The notes beneath the pieces are model-generated. The model did no database searches, was not told where the DNA came from, and saw only the letters and a program-made list of their open reading frames with translations. The translations under genes and the position numbers were made by a program. A DNA stretch of 64,000 bases from Polaromonas eurypsychrophila. GTDB lineage: Bacteria > Pseudomonadota > Gammaproteobacteria > Burkholderiales > Burkholderiaceae_C. The DNA lies in the NCBI RefSeq assembly GCF_014641715.1, contig NZ_BMIG01000002.1:434001-498000 (forward strand), written 5' to 3'. Shown here in pieces: positions 53,143-61,085 of the stretch (the stretch's first letter is position 1; every line of letters begins with the position of its first letter).

Positions 53143-53649
53143 TCAGCCCAGCAGTTGCACCAGCCGCTGCAGCGCATGCTGCACGGTGGCAAGACGCACG
53201 GCAGCGCGGTCACCGCCGAAGTGTTTGACCTCGCTGCTGAGCCGGCCGTCGACCATGAAGCCGAACCAGACCGTGCCGACAGGTTTGGTGCGGCTGCCGC
53301 CGGTGGGGCCGGCAACACCGGTGACGGCCACCGCCACCTGCGCTTTGGAGTGCATGATCGCGCCCTGCACCATGGCGCGTACCACCTCTTCGCTGACGGC
53401 GCCGTGCGCGGTAATCACTGCCGCATCCACGCCCAACAGCTCGCGCTTGGCCTCGTTGGAGTAGGTCACAAAACCGCGCTCGAACCAGGCGCTGGAGCCG
53501 GCCAGGTCGGTGCAGGCGGCCGAGATCAAACCGCCGGTGCAGCTCTCAGCTGTGGCCAGCAACCAGTCTTTCTTGAGCATCAAATCGGCCAGTCGCCCAC
53601 GAAGATCAGGCGCAGACAGCTCCTCTTTTGATAGCAAATGTGGATTCAC
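53143..53649 (-). CDS. pncC: Nicotinamide-nucleotide amidohydrolase PncC (CinA C-terminal domain)
   Basis: A 168-residue protein with LLATAESCTGGLISAACTDL, SYSNEAKRELLGV-like (here TYSNEAKRELLGVDAAVI) and VTGVAGPTGGSRTKPVGTVW, the signature blocks of PncC. It deamidates nicotinamide mononucleotide in NAD salvage. I chose the GTG at 53649, which overlaps the pgpA stop as GTGA. The first 11 or so codons (LLSKEELSAPDL) lie in a copy of the dispersed GCTAT repeat. It follows pgpA as is usual, but thiL is displaced to 60.1 kb. Confidence 0.93.
   Translation of the reverse strand: MNPHLLSKEELSAPDLRGRLADLMLKKDWLLATAESCTGGLISAACTDLAGSSAWFERGFVTYSNEAKRELLGVDAAVITAHGAVSEEVVRAMVQGAIMHSKAQVAVAVTGVAGPTGGSRTKPVGTVWFGFMVDGRLSSEVKHFGGDRAAVRLATVQHALQRLVQLLG
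53605..53640. repeat. Dispersed GCGCAGACAGCT...TTTTGATAGCAAA repeat copy at the 5' end of pncC
   Basis: This copy (AGGCGCAGACAGCTCCTC then TTTTGATAGCAAATG) aligns with the copy at 32556-32585. Here it is in the coding start of pncC, giving residues 4-15 of the protein. Confidence 0.6.
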
Positions 53650-54191
53650 CAAAACCTCCAGGCGGCAATCACGAGCAGGGTGCAAAAGGCCGCGGCAAGG
53701 TCGTCGAGCATGATGCCGAAGCCGCCGCGCCAGCCAAATCCCTTGAAGTGTTTGTCGGCCCAGGCCGTCGGGCCGAACTTCACTGCGTCGAAAAATCGAA
53801 ACAGCACAAAAGCCACCAGTTGGCCCCACAGCCCTGCCGGGGTGATCAGCCAGAGGATCAGCCAGAAGGCGACCACCTCGTCCCAGACGATGCTGCCGGG
53901 ATCGGCGACGCCCATGTTTTTTGCAGTGAGGGTAGCGGCCCACCAGCCCAGCAGGGCCGCCGCCGCAATCAGCAAGCCCATCTGCAGCGGGCTGAACCAC
54001 GGCGCCATCAGCACAAAGGCCAACCAGGCCCACAAGGTGCCCGCCGTGCCAGGCGCCACCGGACTCAGGCCAGCGCCGAAACCCAGCGCGACCAGGTGCG
54101 CCGGGTGCCCGAGCATGAAACGCGCGCTAGGCCGGCGCGGCGCGGCGGTGGGCTTGCCGGACGGCATTGGCGAAGGGTTCATCGGTGTCAT
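53646..54191 (-). CDS. pgpA: Phosphatidylglycerophosphatase A
   Basis: A 181-residue membrane protein with about four hydrophobic helices and the PgpA motifs GFGAGLSPVAPGTAGTLWAW (near 38), DPGSIVWDEVVAFW (near 98) and DDLAAAFCTL. It removes the phosphate from phosphatidylglycerophosphate in phosphatidylglycerol synthesis. Starts at residue 1 or 4 are both ATG. It normally follows thiL directly; here a 5.9-kb insert lies between. Confidence 0.93.
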   Translation of the reverse strand: MTPMNPSPMPSGKPTAAPRRPSARFMLGHPAHLVALGFGAGLSPVAPGTAGTLWAWLAFVLMAPWFSPLQMGLLIAAAALLGWWAATLTAKNMGVADPGSIVWDEVVAFWLILWLITPAGLWGQLVAFVLFRFFDAVKFGPTAWADKHFKGFGWRGGFGIMLDDLAAAFCTLLVIAAWRFW

Positions 54192-54207
54192 CAGTGTTGA
54201 AGAAAAA

Positions 54208-54258
54208 TCGGGCTCTAGCCCATAGAGGATAAGCGCAAGTAGCTATGTTTTTGATAGT
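54208..54258. repeat. Dispersed CTAGCCCATAGAGGATAAGCGCAAGTAGCTATGTTTTTGATAG-type repeat copy
   Basis: The copy has the core GCTATGTTTTTGATAGT (54242-54258). It occupies the gap between pgpA and the hydrolase gene, at the left edge of the insert that separates pgpA from thiL. Confidence 0.65.
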
Positions 54259-54261
54259 AAA

Positions 54262-55140
54262 TCAGAGTCGTGGCGGTTCATCCAGCAAGGCGAGCAGCAG
54301 CGCGTCAAAGGCTTCGGCCTGCTCGAACTGCACCCAGTGGCCGGCGCCCTCGACCCAGTGCATGCCGCGAAAATCCGGCGCGGCCTGCAGCGCCGGCGCC
54401 AGCGCCTCCAGCCGCTGGCGGTAGAGCGCATCTTCGCGGCCGTAAATCGCATGCACCGGGCAGGACACGCTGGCCAGCGCGCGCGCCAGGATGTCGGTGT
54501 AGGCCAGCCGCCGGCCTTTCATGCGGTCGAGCAGCGTGTTGTCGGTATGCAGGCGCAGTGCCAGCGCGGTGATGGCTTCAGGCCGGTGCAGCATCAGTGC
54601 CGCCAGGTTGCTGCGGTGCACGGCCTCGCGTTCGGCCGGGTCGGACAGGTGCCGCCATGCCGTGAGCGTGATGGTGTTGCGCGACGCGATGCCCAGCCCG
54701 GGCGAGGCGACCAGCACCAGGCGCGCAGCGCGCGCCGGAAACTGCGCGGCCAGCAAACCGGCGACCATACCGCCGAAGGAAAAAGCCACCATGTCGCAGG
54801 CGCCTTCGCCGAGCAACACACGCAGGCCGGCCTCGACCGGTTCTGGCAGCGCGTCGGCGTCGCGGCCCTGCGGCGGCAGTGCCGAATCACCGAACCCCGG
54901 CAGGTCGGCGGCCAGCACCTCGCGCCCGCTGCGAAGCAGGGAATCGATGTTCAGCAACCAGTGGGTCCAGCTGCCGCTGCCGCCGTGCAGCAGTACCACG
55001 GGCGGGTGTTTCCTCGCCATGGCAGGCGACCAGCGGTGCCAGACCATATGGCCGTCGCCGCAGGAGGTTTCGAGGCGGTTGGCACTCGCCAGCAGGCGCT
55101 GGACTTCGGGGCACGGTGCGCTGGACGCGGTGGCTTGCAT
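54262..55140 (-). CDS. Alpha/beta-fold hydrolase
   Basis: A 292-residue protein with VVLLHGGSGSWTHWLLNID (oxyanion loop), ADLPGFGDSALPP and nucleophile elbow MVAFSFGGMVAGLLAAQF (Ser in SFGG); the late acid is near IYGREDALY and His in VEGAGHWVQFEQ. This group includes hydrolases of ring-cleavage products, esterases and peroxidases. It starts 8 bases after the LysR gene stop on the same strand and lies in the insert with the FAD monooxygenase, so it may act on its product. Confidence 0.88.
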   Translation of the reverse strand: MQATASSAPCPEVQRLLASANRLETSCGDGHMVWHRWSPAMARKHPPVVLLHGGSGSWTHWLLNIDSLLRSGREVLAADLPGFGDSALPPQGRDADALPEPVEAGLRVLLGEGACDMVAFSFGGMVAGLLAAQFPARAARLVLVASPGLGIASRNTITLTAWRHLSDPAEREAVHRSNLAALMLHRPEAITALALRLHTDNTLLDRMKGRRLAYTDILARALASVSCPVHAIYGREDALYRQRLEALAPALQAAPDFRGMHWVEGAGHWVQFEQAEAFDALLLALLDEPPRL

Positions 55141-55147
55141 CAGGGGG

Positions 55148-56071
55148 TTATACCTGCACCACGGGCTGAACGCCTTCGGCCTGGGCAAACCAAGCGGCCC
55201 AGTGGTCGATGCAGGCCCTGATCTTGGGCAGGCGGTGCCGGCTTGTCAGCGTGACCGCGTAAATCGGGCTGGGCTGCTCGTCGACAAAGTCGGGCAGCAC
55301 CGGCACCAGCCGCCCTTGCCGCACCAGGGGCTCGGCCACCAAGGTGGCAAAACGCGAAATGCCTAAGCCATGCAGCGCCATCTGCGCAGTGATGCCGGTG
55401 CTGCCGGAACGCCACTGCCCCTCCGCCAGCACTATGTTGGGCTCGCCCTTGACGATGAAAGGCCAGCGGTTGAGCATGGTCACCGCGCTGTTGGTAATCA
55501 GGCGGTGCTGGTGCAGCTCGTCCGGATGCCGGGGTATGCCGTGGGCCTGCAGGTAGCCGGGCGTGGCGTACAGCCTGCGGCCCAGCGTGCCGAGTTGCCG
55601 CGCCACCACCGTGTCGCTCGGCGGCGCGCCGGTGCGGATGGCGATGTCGATGTCGTCGTGCGCCATGTCCACCAGCCTGTCCTCGACCTGCAGTTCCACG
55701 CAAAGCCTCGGGTGCTGCGCGTGCAGGCTCTCGAAACTCGGGATCAGCAGGTACTCGGCCACCACCGTGCTGGCCGCAACGCGCACCCAGCCGCCGGCCT
55801 GGCGCGATTGGCTGGCAAACTCGCCCTCCAGTTCGTCCAGCGTGCCGGTCAGGCGCCGGCAGTACTGCAAAAAAGTCTGGCCTTCGGCGGTTGTTGCCAG
55901 GCCATGGGTGGAGCGGTGGATCAGCCGGGTGCCGCAGGCTTTTTCGATGCGCAGCAGCGCGCGCGAGACATGGCTTACCGGAACATCGCGCTCGCGCGCC
56001 ACGGCCGATAGGGTGCCAAGCTCGGCCACGCGGGCAAACAGGGGCATGTCGTCGAAGCTGAGGTCGCGCAT
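55148..56071 (-). CDS. LysR-family transcriptional regulator
   Basis: A 307-residue protein. The helix-turn-helix is FDDMPLFARVAELGTLSAVA, then VPVSHVSRALLRIEKACGTR; the effector domain is WVRVAASTVVAEYLLIPSFE onward. It is close to the CrgA-type subgroup. The gene is followed by the hydrolase gene 8 bases away, and a small divergent gene begins 130 bases upstream. Confidence 0.92.
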   Translation of the reverse strand: MRDLSFDDMPLFARVAELGTLSAVARERDVPVSHVSRALLRIEKACGTRLIHRSTHGLATTAEGQTFLQYCRRLTGTLDELEGEFASQSRQAGGWVRVAASTVVAEYLLIPSFESLHAQHPRLCVELQVEDRLVDMAHDDIDIAIRTGAPPSDTVVARQLGTLGRRLYATPGYLQAHGIPRHPDELHQHRLITNSAVTMLNRWPFIVKGEPNIVLAEGQWRSGSTGITAQMALHGLGISRFATLVAEPLVRQGRLVPVLPDFVDEQPSPIYAVTLTSRHRLPKIRACIDHWAAWFAQAEGVQPVVQV

Positions 56072-56200
56072 GGCCTGATGGTAACCAGCCGCGAACGTTC
56101 CTGCCTTTGCAGCAAATGCAAAACCCAATTGCGTCCAGCGCTGTTTCCCGCGGGACAGGCCTTGCCTACAGTGGCCTGCACAGCAACGAAAGGACCCGCC

Positions 56201-56383
56201 ATGTACAGCGATCTCCACCACGACAGCTACCAGCGCCTGCACGATGCAGCGAAGTACCAGGCCGCGGCCTTGCGCCGGCAGGCGATCAGCCATTTCTGGC
56301 GCCAGCTGGGCCAGGCCTTCCGGTGCGGGCTGCAGGCCCTGCGCTGCCCGGCAAAGCGGCTGCAGCTCCCCCGCGGGGCCTGA
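56201..56383 (+). CDS. Small hypothetical protein, divergent from LysR
   Basis: A 60-residue protein rich in His, Gln, Arg and Ala (MYSDLHHDSYQRLHDAAKYQ, then AAALRRQAISHFWRQLGQAF). An AGGA sequence lies eight bases before its ATG. A likely amphipathic helix covers residues 14-45. I do not recognise the family. Small, basic, helical proteins divergent from LysR genes do occur in Burkholderiales. It converges with the FAD monooxygenase gene, whose stop is 32 bases away. Confidence 0.5.
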   Translation: MYSDLHHDSYQRLHDAAKYQAAALRRQAISHFWRQLGQAFRCGLQALRCPAKRLQLPRGA

Positions 56384-56415
56384 GACGCCTCCTTGCGAGA
56401 TTTTCGGCGTGTGGA

Positions 56416-58092
56416 TCAGGTGGTTTGGCGCATGGCCTCGCGTCCCGCCCCGCGCAACAGGTCGACCAGTGCGGCCGGATCGGCGGGGATCCGGTCACCA
56501 CGCCAGACAACGTGCTGGTCCGCACGGCACAGCACCAGGGCATGCCGGTAGGCCTCGGGAAGGTCCTGGGCATCAACATCGAGTAGCGTGAGCGGCAGCT
56601 TGCGAGCTTGGGCAGCCAGCTCCAGTGCCGTGACATCGACGGCCCCGTCAAAGCGCAGCAGGGTGTAGCCCGACCCGAAGGCGTCGTACAGCGAACGCCC
56701 GTCCGGCAGCCAGAAATGCGGCGCGCGGCAACCCGGCACCGTGGACGGCGTGAAGCTGCCCATGGAATAGGCGGGCGGCGCCTCACCGTCGTCGGTCAGG
56801 ATCGGGGAGTTGCTGTAGAAGTAGCCGAAGTTCAGCCCGGCGCAGCAGAACTGCTGGACATTAAGCTCGTAGGCTTCCTGGCCGATGCCGGCCCGCACGG
56901 CCTCGCCTTCTGTACCGGGCGCCTCGATGTTGGCCGGAACAGCGCGCCTGGCCTTGATCATTTTCTGGGCATGGTCCATCGCAAACTGCGACACCTGGGC
57001 GGTGATCGGCTGGCGCTCCACCTCGTAGGCGTCCAGCATGGCTTCCTCGCCCCAGCCCTGCAGGCGCGCGGCGAGCAGCCAGGACAGGTTGATGGCGTCG
57101 GCAATCCCGGCGTTCATGCCATAACCGGCGTAGGGCACCCACAGATGTGCGGCATCGCCCGCCAGGAAAACATGGCGGTCGCGGAAGCGGTCCGCCACCA
57201 GCCGGCGGCCGACCCAGTCTTCCTTGCTCAGGATGTCATAGCGGAAATCCGCATCGACGCCGAGGATGTCGCGGATGGACTGGTCGCGGTCCACCGAATC
57301 GAACTCGGGCTCGTCCGCATTGAGGTGGTTGTGCACTAGCCAGGTTTCCCGGCCGTCGATCGCAAACATGGTGCCGCAGCGGCGCGGGTTCATCGCGTAA
57401 CAGGACCAAGCCGGCTTGCCGGGGATCATGGCCGCGAGTTGCGGCGCGCGGATGTAAGTGGACTGCACGCGCTGGATCACGGCCGTGCCTTCTAGCTTGG
57501 CGCCCATCTGCTTGCGCACCGACGAGCTGCCGCCGTCGCAGCCGACCATGTAGCGGCAGCGGATGCGGCGTGAAGTGCCGCTGTCCAGGTCGGTCGCCAG
57601 CGCGGTAACGCCGGCCGCATCCTGGGTGAAGCTGGCGACCTGGGTGCGGTTGAGCAGCGTCACTTGCGGCAGCGCGGCAGTGTGCTCCAGCAGGATGGGC
57701 TCGAGGTAAATCTGGTTGATGCGGTGCGGCGGCTCCGGCGTGGGCCACCAGCCGTCCGGTCCGGCGGTATCGCTGTAACGGTCCTGCCGGCACGGAATAG
57801 GAATGCGCGTGAGCTCGATGCCGGTCACACTGGTGCGGAACACCACGTCGTTCGGGTAATCCGCCGGCAGGCCGGCGTCGCGCAGCTTGTGCGCCACGCC
57901 GAGCCGGCGAAACTGCTCCATGGTGCGCGCGGCCACATGGTTGCATTTGACATTCGGCGGTTCGGCATACGGCCGGATCTCGGCGATCACCACAGAGATG
58001 CCGCGCGAGGCCAGGTCCATGGCCAAGGTCAGGCCCACCGGGCCGGCGCCGACGATCAGCACATCGGTGTTGAGGTCTTCAGGCAGTTTCAT
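56416..58092 (-). CDS. Class A FAD-dependent aromatic monooxygenase (MhpA/PheA type)
   Basis: A 558-residue flavoprotein. The FAD Rossmann motif is DVLIVGAGPVGLTLAMDLAS (10-29), the DG motif is YMVGCDGGSSSVRKQMG, and the second FAD motif FLAGDAAHLWVPYAGYGMNA follows. A C-terminal thioredoxin-like domain is present. It belongs to the group that hydroxylates phenols and 3-hydroxyphenyl acids with NAD(P)H and O2. The upstream Bug gene ends 2 bases before its start, so the two are co-translated; the LysR gene on the other side is the likely regulator. Confidence 0.9.
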   Translation of the reverse strand: MKLPEDLNTDVLIVGAGPVGLTLAMDLASRGISVVIAEIRPYAEPPNVKCNHVAARTMEQFRRLGVAHKLRDAGLPADYPNDVVFRTSVTGIELTRIPIPCRQDRYSDTAGPDGWWPTPEPPHRINQIYLEPILLEHTAALPQVTLLNRTQVASFTQDAAGVTALATDLDSGTSRRIRCRYMVGCDGGSSSVRKQMGAKLEGTAVIQRVQSTYIRAPQLAAMIPGKPAWSCYAMNPRRCGTMFAIDGRETWLVHNHLNADEPEFDSVDRDQSIRDILGVDADFRYDILSKEDWVGRRLVADRFRDRHVFLAGDAAHLWVPYAGYGMNAGIADAINLSWLLAARLQGWGEEAMLDAYEVERQPITAQVSQFAMDHAQKMIKARRAVPANIEAPGTEGEAVRAGIGQEAYELNVQQFCCAGLNFGYFYSNSPILTDDGEAPPAYSMGSFTPSTVPGCRAPHFWLPDGRSLYDAFGSGYTLLRFDGAVDVTALELAAQARKLPLTLLDVDAQDLPEAYRHALVLCRADQHVVWRGDRIPADPAALVDLLRGAGREAMRQTT

Positions 58093-58094
58093 GC

Positions 58095-59075
58095 TCAGTC
58101 CAGCTTGGTGCCTGAGATTTTGATGACCCTGGCCCACTTCACGGTTTCGGACTTGATGTAGGCTTCAAAGTCGGCGGCCGTGCCCGGCGCCGGCTCGACG
58201 CCGAGGTTGCGCATACTCGCCTTGATTTCGTTGTCGTGAAGCGCCGCCGTGATCTCCGCATTCAGGCGGGCAATCACCGGCGCAGGTGTACCGGCCGGCG
58301 CCACCACGCCAAACCAGCCGGTGGAGTCATAACCGGTGAGCCCGCTTTCGGACACCGTCGGCACATCAGGCAGCGTCGGCAGGCGTTGCGGGCTGGTCAC
58401 CGCATAAGCGATCAGCTTGCCGGCCTTGATGTGTTGCAGGGCCGACGGCAGGTCAACGATGGCCAGTGGAACCTGGCCTGCCAGCACGTCGAGGGCGGCC
58501 GGGCCGGAGCCGCGATAGGGGACTTCCACAAACTGGGTGCCTGACATCTGGCCGAACAGTTGGGCCGACAGGTGCATGGCCGTGCCGTTGCCGCCGTGGC
58601 CGATGGAAAGCTTGCCGGGGGTCGCCTTCGCCAGCGTGATCAGATCGCGCTGGGTTTTGGCGGTCACGGAAGGGTGGCCGATCAGCACAAAGGGAATCGC
58701 GGCCAGCATGGTTACCGGACGGAAATCCTTGACCGGGTCGAAAGGCATCTGGGCGTACAGGCTGATATTGGCCGAAAGGCCGCCTGCCGCGCCGACGCCC
58801 AGGGTGTAGCCATCGGCGGGCGCCCGCGCCACCGCCGTCAGGCCGATGTTCCCGCCGGCGCCGGGCCGGTTGTCCACCACCACCTGCTGGCCGAGTTTTT
58901 CGTTGAGTCGTGGCACCAGCATGCGCACCACCACATCGGTGCTGCCGCCGGGCGGGAAGGTCACGACCATGCGAATGGGTTTGTTCGGGTAGTCGGCGGT
59001 TTGTGACTGGGCGGCGCCGGCCAGGACGCTCAGGCCGGCGGTCAGTGCCAGCAGGCTGCGGGCTAGAGTTTTCAT
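58095..59075 (-). CDS. Bug-family substrate-binding protein (third)
   Basis: A 326-residue exported protein with a signal peptide (LARSLLALTAGLSVLAGAAQ). Motifs ADYPNKPIRMVVTFPPGGSTD and VVDNRPGAGGNIGLTAV match Bug. It is coupled to the FAD monooxygenase gene with a 2-base gap, so it may bind the aromatic acid substrate. The ATG at 59075 follows an AGGAG site nine bases upstream. Confidence 0.9.
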   Translation of the reverse strand: MKTLARSLLALTAGLSVLAGAAQSQTADYPNKPIRMVVTFPPGGSTDVVVRMLVPRLNEKLGQQVVVDNRPGAGGNIGLTAVARAPADGYTLGVGAAGGLSANISLYAQMPFDPVKDFRPVTMLAAIPFVLIGHPSVTAKTQRDLITLAKATPGKLSIGHGGNGTAMHLSAQLFGQMSGTQFVEVPYRGSGPAALDVLAGQVPLAIVDLPSALQHIKAGKLIAYAVTSPQRLPTLPDVPTVSESGLTGYDSTGWFGVVAPAGTPAPVIARLNAEITAALHDNEIKASMRNLGVEPAPGTAADFEAYIKSETVKWARVIKISGTKLD

Positions 59076-59152
59076 GATGTCTGTCTCCTGGAGGTTGGGC
59101 ATGTCAGGCTGGATCTGCTGTCAAGACCCACCCATTGGAGCGCAGCGTGATT

Positions 59153-59179
59153 CATTCGCATAACGATAAATTACGAATG
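59153..59179. promoter_or_regulatory. LysR-type inverted repeat CATTCG-N15-CGAATG
   Basis: A perfect 6-bp inverted repeat with AT-rich centre, in the 121-base gap between the divergent Bug gene and a LysR gene. It has the size and position of a LysR binding site and would control both. Confidence 0.65.
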
Positions 59180-59196
59180 ATTTATGATTTTGTTTC

Positions 59197-60123
59197 ATGA
59201 ATACATCCTTCATGCCAACCTTGCGACAACTGCGTGCTTTTGTCGCCGTCTACCAGCTGGGCAAACTCAGTGCGGCAGCCGAGCAGCTGTTCGTCACCCA
59301 GTCGGCCATCAGCGTGCTGATCCGCCAGATGGAGCAGGCCCTGGGCGTGCGTCTGTTCGACCGCACCACGCGCTCGCTGCAGCCGACCCAGGCTGCCAGG
59401 GAGGCGCTGGTGGTGGCCGAACGCATCCTGCGCGATGTCGAGTCCCTGGGCAGCAGCTTTCGCGATCTGAGCGGCCTGCGGCGCGGGCGCGTTTGTGTGG
59501 CTGTGACTCCGACACTGGCCGTCTTTATGATGCCGCCGGTGATCCGCCGGTTCGCAGCCCTGCATCCGGAGATACGTGTGGTGGTGGACGACTGCGCCCC
59601 GGACCAGTTCATGTCACGGGTGATCGGGGAGCATGTGGATTTCGGTATTGGCACGCCGGAGAAAATGCTGGCCGATGCGGATATCCGGACGCTGGTGCAT
59701 GACCAATTGAGCCTGGTCTGCCGGCCCGACCATGTGCTTGCCGGACAAAGAGTGGTGCGCTGGGCCGACCTGGCGGGACATCCTGTGATCACGGTGCGCC
59801 CCGGCTACGGTATCCGCCCGATGATCGACGCCACCGCCGCTGGCGCGGGCGTCTCGCTGAACGTGGTCAACGAGGTGTCCTTCCTGTCCACTGCGCTGTG
59901 GATGACGGCCAGCGGAATGGGCGCCTCCATCATGCCCTCGGCGTTCGCCATCCATGGCGCCGAGCCTGGCATGGTGATCAAGACCCTGTCGCAACCGCGC
60001 GTGTCGCGCGACATTTCGGTGGTGACCAAACGTGGCCGGTCCCTGTCGGCAGCCGCCAGCAGTTTTGTCGAGGTAATGGTTGCAGTGCTCGGCAAAGCCG
60101 GTGCACGCGCTCAGGCGAAGTGA
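59197..60123 (+). CDS. LysR-family transcriptional regulator
   Basis: A 308-residue protein. The helix-turn-helix is TLRQLRAFVAVYQLGKLSAA, then TQSAISVLIRQMEQALGVRL; the effector domain begins GRVCVAVTPTLAVFMMPPVI. It diverges from the Bug-monooxygenase operon and is its likely regulator. Its last 13 bases overlap the 3' end of thiL on the opposite strand, so the insert joins directly onto the thiL gene. Confidence 0.93.
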   Translation: MNTSFMPTLRQLRAFVAVYQLGKLSAAAEQLFVTQSAISVLIRQMEQALGVRLFDRTTRSLQPTQAAREALVVAERILRDVESLGSSFRDLSGLRRGRVCVAVTPTLAVFMMPPVIRRFAALHPEIRVVVDDCAPDQFMSRVIGEHVDFGIGTPEKMLADADIRTLVHDQLSLVCRPDHVLAGQRVVRWADLAGHPVITVRPGYGIRPMIDATAAGAGVSLNVVNEVSFLSTALWMTASGMGASIMPSAFAIHGAEPGMVIKTLSQPRVSRDISVVTKRGRSLSAAASSFVEVMVAVLGKAGARAQAK

Positions 60124-61085
60124 TCGAAAGAGGCGAAGTTGCCGCTGACCCGCTGGCCGGCGGCGTCCATCAGGCGCAGGCCGGGCGCGCTTTCGATATT
60201 GCCGATGCAAGTGACTGGTGTGCGCGCCTCCAGCGCGGCTGCTTCCACTGCGGCGCGCGCTGACACCGGCGCGGTGAAGGCGAGTTCGTAGTCGTCGCCG
60301 CCGGCCAGCACGCAGGCCAGCCGCGCTTCGTGGTGAAAAACACCTTGCGCCACGCGTCCATCCACATCCCCTGCCAGCAAATCAACAGCGATGGCGGTGT
60401 CAATGCGCGCACCCACCTGCGCGGCCCGGAGAATGTGCCCCAGGTCGCCGATCAAACCATCGCTGATGTCAATGGCCGCACTGGCAACGCCGCGCAGCGC
60501 CATGCCCAGCGCCACACGCGGCGACGGCTGCTCCAGGCGGATGCGCGCGGCGGCCATCCAGCCGGGCGGCAGTGTGATGTTGCCGCGCAATGCCTCCAAC
60601 GCCAGCCGGGCGTCGCCCAGCGTGCCGCTGACATACACATCGTCGCCAGCGCGCGCGCCCGAGCGCAGCAACGCCTGGCCATGCGGTACCTCGCCAAACA
60701 CCGTGATGCAGATGTTGAGCGGCCCCTGCGTGGTGTCGCCGCCGACCAGTTCGCAGCCGTGTTCATCGGCCAGCGCAAACAGCCCGCGCGAAAAGGCGGC
60801 GAGCCAGGCTTCATCGGCGCGCGGCAGCGCCAGTGCCAGTGTGAAGGCCAACGGCTGCGCACCACAGGCGGCCAGGTCACTGAGGTTGACGGCCAGCGCC
60901 TTGTGGCCCAGCGTGGAGGGATCAACATCAGCGAAAAAATGCCGGCCCTCGACCAGCATGTCGCTGGAGATGGCCAATTGCATGCCGGTGGCCGGCTGCA
61001 GCAGCGCGCAGTCGTCGCCGATGCCGAGCACGGCGCGGCTGGTGGGGCGCTGGAAGTAACGCGCGATCAGGTCGAATTCACCCAT
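60111..61085 (-). CDS. thiL: Thiamine-monophosphate kinase
   Basis: A 324-residue protein with FDLIARYF, VLGIGDDCALLQP, HKALAVNLSDLAACGAQPLA, ELVGGDTTQGPLN and AAIDISDGLIGDLGHIL, all signature blocks of ThiL. It phosphorylates thiamine monophosphate to thiamine diphosphate. In most betaproteobacteria it is directly followed by pgpA; here the pgpA-pncC pair is 5.9 kb away. The start is the ATG at 61085. Confidence 0.95.
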   Translation of the reverse strand: MGEFDLIARYFQRPTSRAVLGIGDDCALLQPATGMQLAISSDMLVEGRHFFADVDPSTLGHKALAVNLSDLAACGAQPLAFTLALALPRADEAWLAAFSRGLFALADEHGCELVGGDTTQGPLNICITVFGEVPHGQALLRSGARAGDDVYVSGTLGDARLALEALRGNITLPPGWMAAARIRLEQPSPRVALGMALRGVASAAIDISDGLIGDLGHILRAAQVGARIDTAIAVDLLAGDVDGRVAQGVFHHEARLACVLAGGDDYELAFTAPVSARAAVEAAALEARTPVTCIGNIESAPGLRLMDAAGQRVSGNFASFDHFA

